Source: Bauldia sp.
GTDB taxonomy: Bacteria > Pseudomonadota > Alphaproteobacteria > Rhizobiales > Kaistiaceae
Direction: 5' to 3'
Length of the DNA: 64,000 nt
Assembly (NCBI GenBank): GCA_037200845.1
Contig: JBBCGQ010000001.1
Span: forward strand, 1,302,001-1,366,000
Both the position numbers and the translations under genes were made by a program. Positions 61,640 through 64,000 of the stretch are shown here, in pieces. The notes beneath the pieces were generated by a model. It was not told where the DNA came from and did no database searches. It saw only the letters and a program-made list of their open reading frames with translations. Positions within the stretch are counted from its first letter, which is position 1. Each line of letters opens with the position of its first letter.

Positions 61640-62007
61640 TGAGCGACTGGTTTGTAGAATATCATCCGGCGCCGCCCGGCCATAACGTTCTGGTACCGAA
61701 GTTTGATCAGGCAAGCGGTGAGGTGACAAGCTATTCGCTCGCCCCAGCGATGCTGCTCAAGGTGCAGTGGTACTGGAGCCGACCCGAAAAGGCCCAACCG
61801 ATAAAGCGCGGTCACCACGTGTCGGCGATGGCGCTAGGCACCAATGACGTTTCCCCCGCCGTGCGCGCGCCTGATGGCACGACCCACTTCAGTTCCGGCG
61901 AGTCGTTCGCGGCCGGTGACGACGCTGGGGTGATCGCTGCCTTCAACCGCCTGCGCACGGTGAAAGCGAAGGCGGAAGATAAGCCGAAAGCGGAAGCGAC
62001 CACATGA
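61639..62007 (+). CDS. Element-encoded protein of unknown function
   Basis: The 122-residue product MSDWFVEYHPAPPGHNVLVP... has an N-terminal half rich in aromatic residues (LLKVQWYWSRPEKAQPIKRG) and a Lys/Ala/Glu tail (VKAKAEDKPKAEATT). GGAGGAAA precedes the start. It overlaps the AlpA-like gene upstream by one base and the prim-pol gene downstream by four, so it belongs to their operon. No known domain recognised. Confidence 0.7.
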   Translation: MSDWFVEYHPAPPGHNVLVPKFDQASGEVTSYSLAPAMLLKVQWYWSRPEKAQPIKRGHHVSAMALGTNDVSPAVRAPDGTTHFSSGESFAAGDDAGVIAAFNRLRTVKAKAEDKPKAEATT

Positions 62008-62942
62008 CGGCGCCCGGCCTTAGTGAGGCCGCGGCCTTCTATGCCGCGGCGGGTTATCGCGTGTTCCCATGCGTGCCCGGCGGCAAGGAGCCGCTTACAC
62101 CGAACGGCTTTCTCAACGCGTCGGCCGACGCGGCCGTAGTCGCGCGCTGGTGGCGCCGCTGGCCGGCCGCTAACATCGGACTCGCCCTATCGCCGAGCGG
62201 CCTCGTTGCGCTCGACATCGATTCGTACAAAGACGGTTGCGAGTGGAGCTCGTTTATCGCCGGCAAGGAGCTGCCTGATACCTGGGCTCAGGTTTCGGGA
62301 CGTGGCGGCACCCACTATATTTTCACCGCGCCCGCGGGGCACCGCTTCCCCGGCAAGCTGGCCCAATTCGTCGAGATCAAAGCCGCGGGCTACGTCCTGC
62401 TGGCGCCGTCGATGTTCGACGGGCGCCGCTACGAGCGTCTGAATCATTTCCGCCCGGCGCCTGCACCCGCGTGGCTGCTGAATGCCGCGGCGGGCACCGT
62501 CACATCGATCAGCAATGCCGGCATGATGGACGCGGAGGCGCTTGAAGTGTTCCTCGCCGGCCTCGATCCGCGGGCACATGCCCAGCATGATGATTGGTTC
62601 TCGATCATGTGCGCTTGCCATCACGTCACCGCGGGCAAGGCCGAGGAGGCTTTCGTACGGTGGTCCGCCGGCAACACAACCTTCGCCCACCTGAGCCGCG
62701 AGGTGGTCCGCCGCTGGCGCAGCCTCGGCCGGCGCCCCGGCAACACCGTGGGTACCCTAATCCGGGCGCTTCGAGATGATGGCGAGGACACGCTCGCCGA
62801 CAAGCTGATCTGGCTATCGCTGAAATACGACGACGAGGAAGTGTTCCCTGCCGAGGACGCCAGCAACATGGAATTTCAAACCGACCGCGAACGTGTCGCG
62901 CTGACCGACAAATTTGTAGGAGACAACAATGCCAATAACTAA
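62004..62942 (+). CDS. Bifunctional DNA primase/polymerase-type replication protein
   Basis: The 312-residue product has an archaeo-eukaryotic prim-pol domain (residues 1-170: AAAFYAAAGYRVFPCVPGGK, the metal-binding LVALDIDSYKDG with Asp71 and Asp73, and SGRGGTHYIFTAP with His104). A PriCT-2-like helical domain follows (HDDWFSIMCACHHVTAGKAE, AFVRWSAGN). Such proteins prime replication of plasmids, phages and satellites. It overlaps the downstream ATPase gene by 14 bases. Confidence 0.87.
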   Translation: MTAPGLSEAAAFYAAAGYRVFPCVPGGKEPLTPNGFLNASADAAVVARWWRRWPAANIGLALSPSGLVALDIDSYKDGCEWSSFIAGKELPDTWAQVSGRGGTHYIFTAPAGHRFPGKLAQFVEIKAAGYVLLAPSMFDGRRYERLNHFRPAPAPAWLLNAAAGTVTSISNAGMMDAEALEVFLAGLDPRAHAQHDDWFSIMCACHHVTAGKAEEAFVRWSAGNTTFAHLSREVVRRWRSLGRRPGNTVGTLIRALRDDGEDTLADKLIWLSLKYDDEEVFPAEDASNMEFQTDRERVALTDKFVGDNNANN

Positions 62943-64000
62943 GAACGACGTCGCCGCCGCTCCGGCCGCGAAGGTTCGCGGCAAGGGCAAGGACTCCGCC
63001 GTCGCGCGGCTGAACAAACTGGTCGACGAGGCGGAGCTGTTTCTGAATCAGGACCGCACGCCCTTTGCCAGTGTGAACGTGAACGGCCACACCCAAACCC
63101 ACGCCGTCGCCGGCAAGAGTTTTCGCGAATGGCTTATCTTCCGCTACGTGCAGGCAACCCGCGGTGCCCCGCCGCGCGAAAAGCTAAAGGACGCAGTCGC
63201 GCGCGCCGAGGCACTCGCCCTGCACAGCGACAAGCGGCTGACGACATGGCTGCGCGTCGGCTGGGGCGACAACGGAAAGCATTACCTCGACCTGGGCGAT
63301 GATAACTGGCGCGCCGTTGAGACCGACGCGGCAGGCTGGCGAGTGGTCGACAATCCACCGATCAAGTTTCGCCGTTCTGGGCGCGAGCAACCTCTGCCTG
63401 AACCGATCAGCGCCTTTACGGAGCTGCCTGACGGCGGCCGCCTGCGGAATGATTCACTGATCTACCTGCTGTCGCTCGTGCGCGTAATGACGCCGGGCGA
63501 CCGCGCCCAAACCAAGCAGGCATTCCGCTTACTCGTCGGATTCGTGTTCGACTGCCTGCGGCCCGGTGGCGACCATGCCATCCTCAACCTGCTGGGGCCG
63601 CCCGGCGCAAGCAAGACAACCGCGGCCGAAACCATCATCGCCATCGTGGATCCGCGCGAACCGGCTACAGCCGGCGTGCCCAAGACCGAGGACGATTTGA
63701 TGGTGGTGGCAAGCTCGCGCAACGTGCTGGCCATCGATAATGCGTCGACGCTGAATCAATCCTTGTCGGATGCCTTCTGCCGATTGACCACGGGCGCCGG
63801 TACCGAGAAGCGCGAGCTCTACACCAGCGGCGAAGTTTTCATAATCAAGGCATGCTGCCCGCTGATCATCACCAGCCTTGAGCCGCCGACCGCGCGCGAC
63901 GACTTCCAGCGGCGCGCGATCAACCTGCACATCAAGAGCACGCCCGCAGGGCAGCGACTGGAGCGGCAGGAGGTCAAGGAGCTGGTCCGGTTGATGCGGC
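62929..64000 (+). CDS. P-loop ATPase, probable replicative helicase (3' end beyond window)
   Basis: From ATG 62929 (TAGGAGA upstream) 357 codons are visible with no stop. Residues 1-215 are an uncharacterised region with FREWLIFRYVQATRG. A Walker A, GPPGASKTT, lies near residue 222 and LAIDNAS near 265 is a plausible Walker B. The region LCRLTTGAGTEKRELYT-like and PLIITSLEPPTARDD follows, as in phage/plasmid D5- or SF3-like helicase-primase ATPases. It likely unwinds the element origin together with the prim-pol protein. Confidence 0.82.
   Translation, partial: MPITKNDVAAAPAAKVRGKGKDSAVARLNKLVDEAELFLNQDRTPFASVNVNGHTQTHAVAGKSFREWLIFRYVQATRGAPPREKLKDAVARAEALALHSDKRLTTWLRVGWGDNGKHYLDLGDDNWRAVETDAAGWRVVDNPPIKFRRSGREQPLPEPISAFTELPDGGRLRNDSLIYLLSLVRVMTPGDRAQTKQAFRLLVGFVFDCLRPGGDHAILNLLGPPGASKTTAAETIIAIVDPREPATAGVPKTEDDLMVVASSRNVLAIDNASTLNQSLSDAFCRLTTGAGTEKRELYTSGEVFIIKACCPLIITSLEPPTARDDFQRRAINLHIKSTPAGQRLERQEVKELVRLMR

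Overview
The window is a GC-rich, gene-dense chromosomal segment of an alphaproteobacterium, most likely order Hyphomicrobiales (Rhizobiales). Supporting this are ccrM, split b/b' ATP synthase genes, two-subunit glycyl-tRNA synthetase (glyQ/glyS), a NadQ-type regulator, TIGR02301, DUF1499 and DUF721 proteins, and the order polyprenyl synthase - DUF2007 - methyltransferase - S49 peptidase - glyQ. The genus cannot be fixed from the sequence alone.

Layout. 1-1.6 kb: end of an M16 peptidase gene and thrC (minus strand). 1.7-7.5 kb: a lipoprotein, then a tandem glycine riboswitch driving gcvT-gcvH-gcvPA-gcvPB, with the P-protein split in two. 7.6-11.7 kb: HAD phosphatase, ccrM, PHP phosphoesterase, clpS, second HAD protein. 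11.7-17.9 kb (minus): DUF721 protein, DsbA-like oxidoreductase, smc, mutY. 18-20.6 kb: F0 genes atpI-B-E-F'-F behind a near-consensus promoter. 20.8-28.8 kb (mostly minus): rnhB, LysE, radical SAM protein, moaB, ispE, a TPR-LysM protein and a polyprenyl diphosphate synthase. 29.1-39.5 kb (mostly plus): DUF2007, methyltransferase, VOC protein (minus), S49 peptidase, a secreted/outer-membrane protein with a PDPGN tract, glyQ, a membrane GT-39-like glycosyltransferase and glyS. 39.5-43.1 kb: small envelope proteins, acuI-like reductase and an MFS transporter. 43.2-47 kb: nadA-(nadB)-nadC behind a perfect palindromic operator. nadB reads through four single-C frameshifts. 47-59.5 kb: SleB-like hydrolase, cNMP-domain protein, the ygfZ-HD-phosphatase-nadQ cluster, a dihydroorotase-like protein and several small conserved genes. 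Two intergenic stretches there carry CtrA-like boxes. 59.5-64 kb: tRNA-Pro, tRNA-Gln and, directly after tRNA-Gln, the start of an integrative element (integrase, AlpA-like protein, unknown protein, prim-pol, ATPase) that runs off the window.

Several genes act together. The glycine riboswitch matches the glycine cleavage genes it precedes. nadA/B/C make quinolinate and nicotinate mononucleotide, and their likely repressor, nadQ, lies 5 kb downstream. ccrM methylates GANTC, and GANTC sites occur beside CtrA-like boxes in the window. The gene spaces are studded with at least four families of palindromic repeats, three of them sharing GTC-rich ends.

The most unusual observations are: a duplicated glyS 5' end in which every difference is synonymous; a possible similar relic at gcvH; a low-GC mosaic block inside glyS; the four-frameshift nadB; double CtrA boxes ahead of an uncharacterised 89-residue protein; and the satellite-like element at tRNA-Gln.
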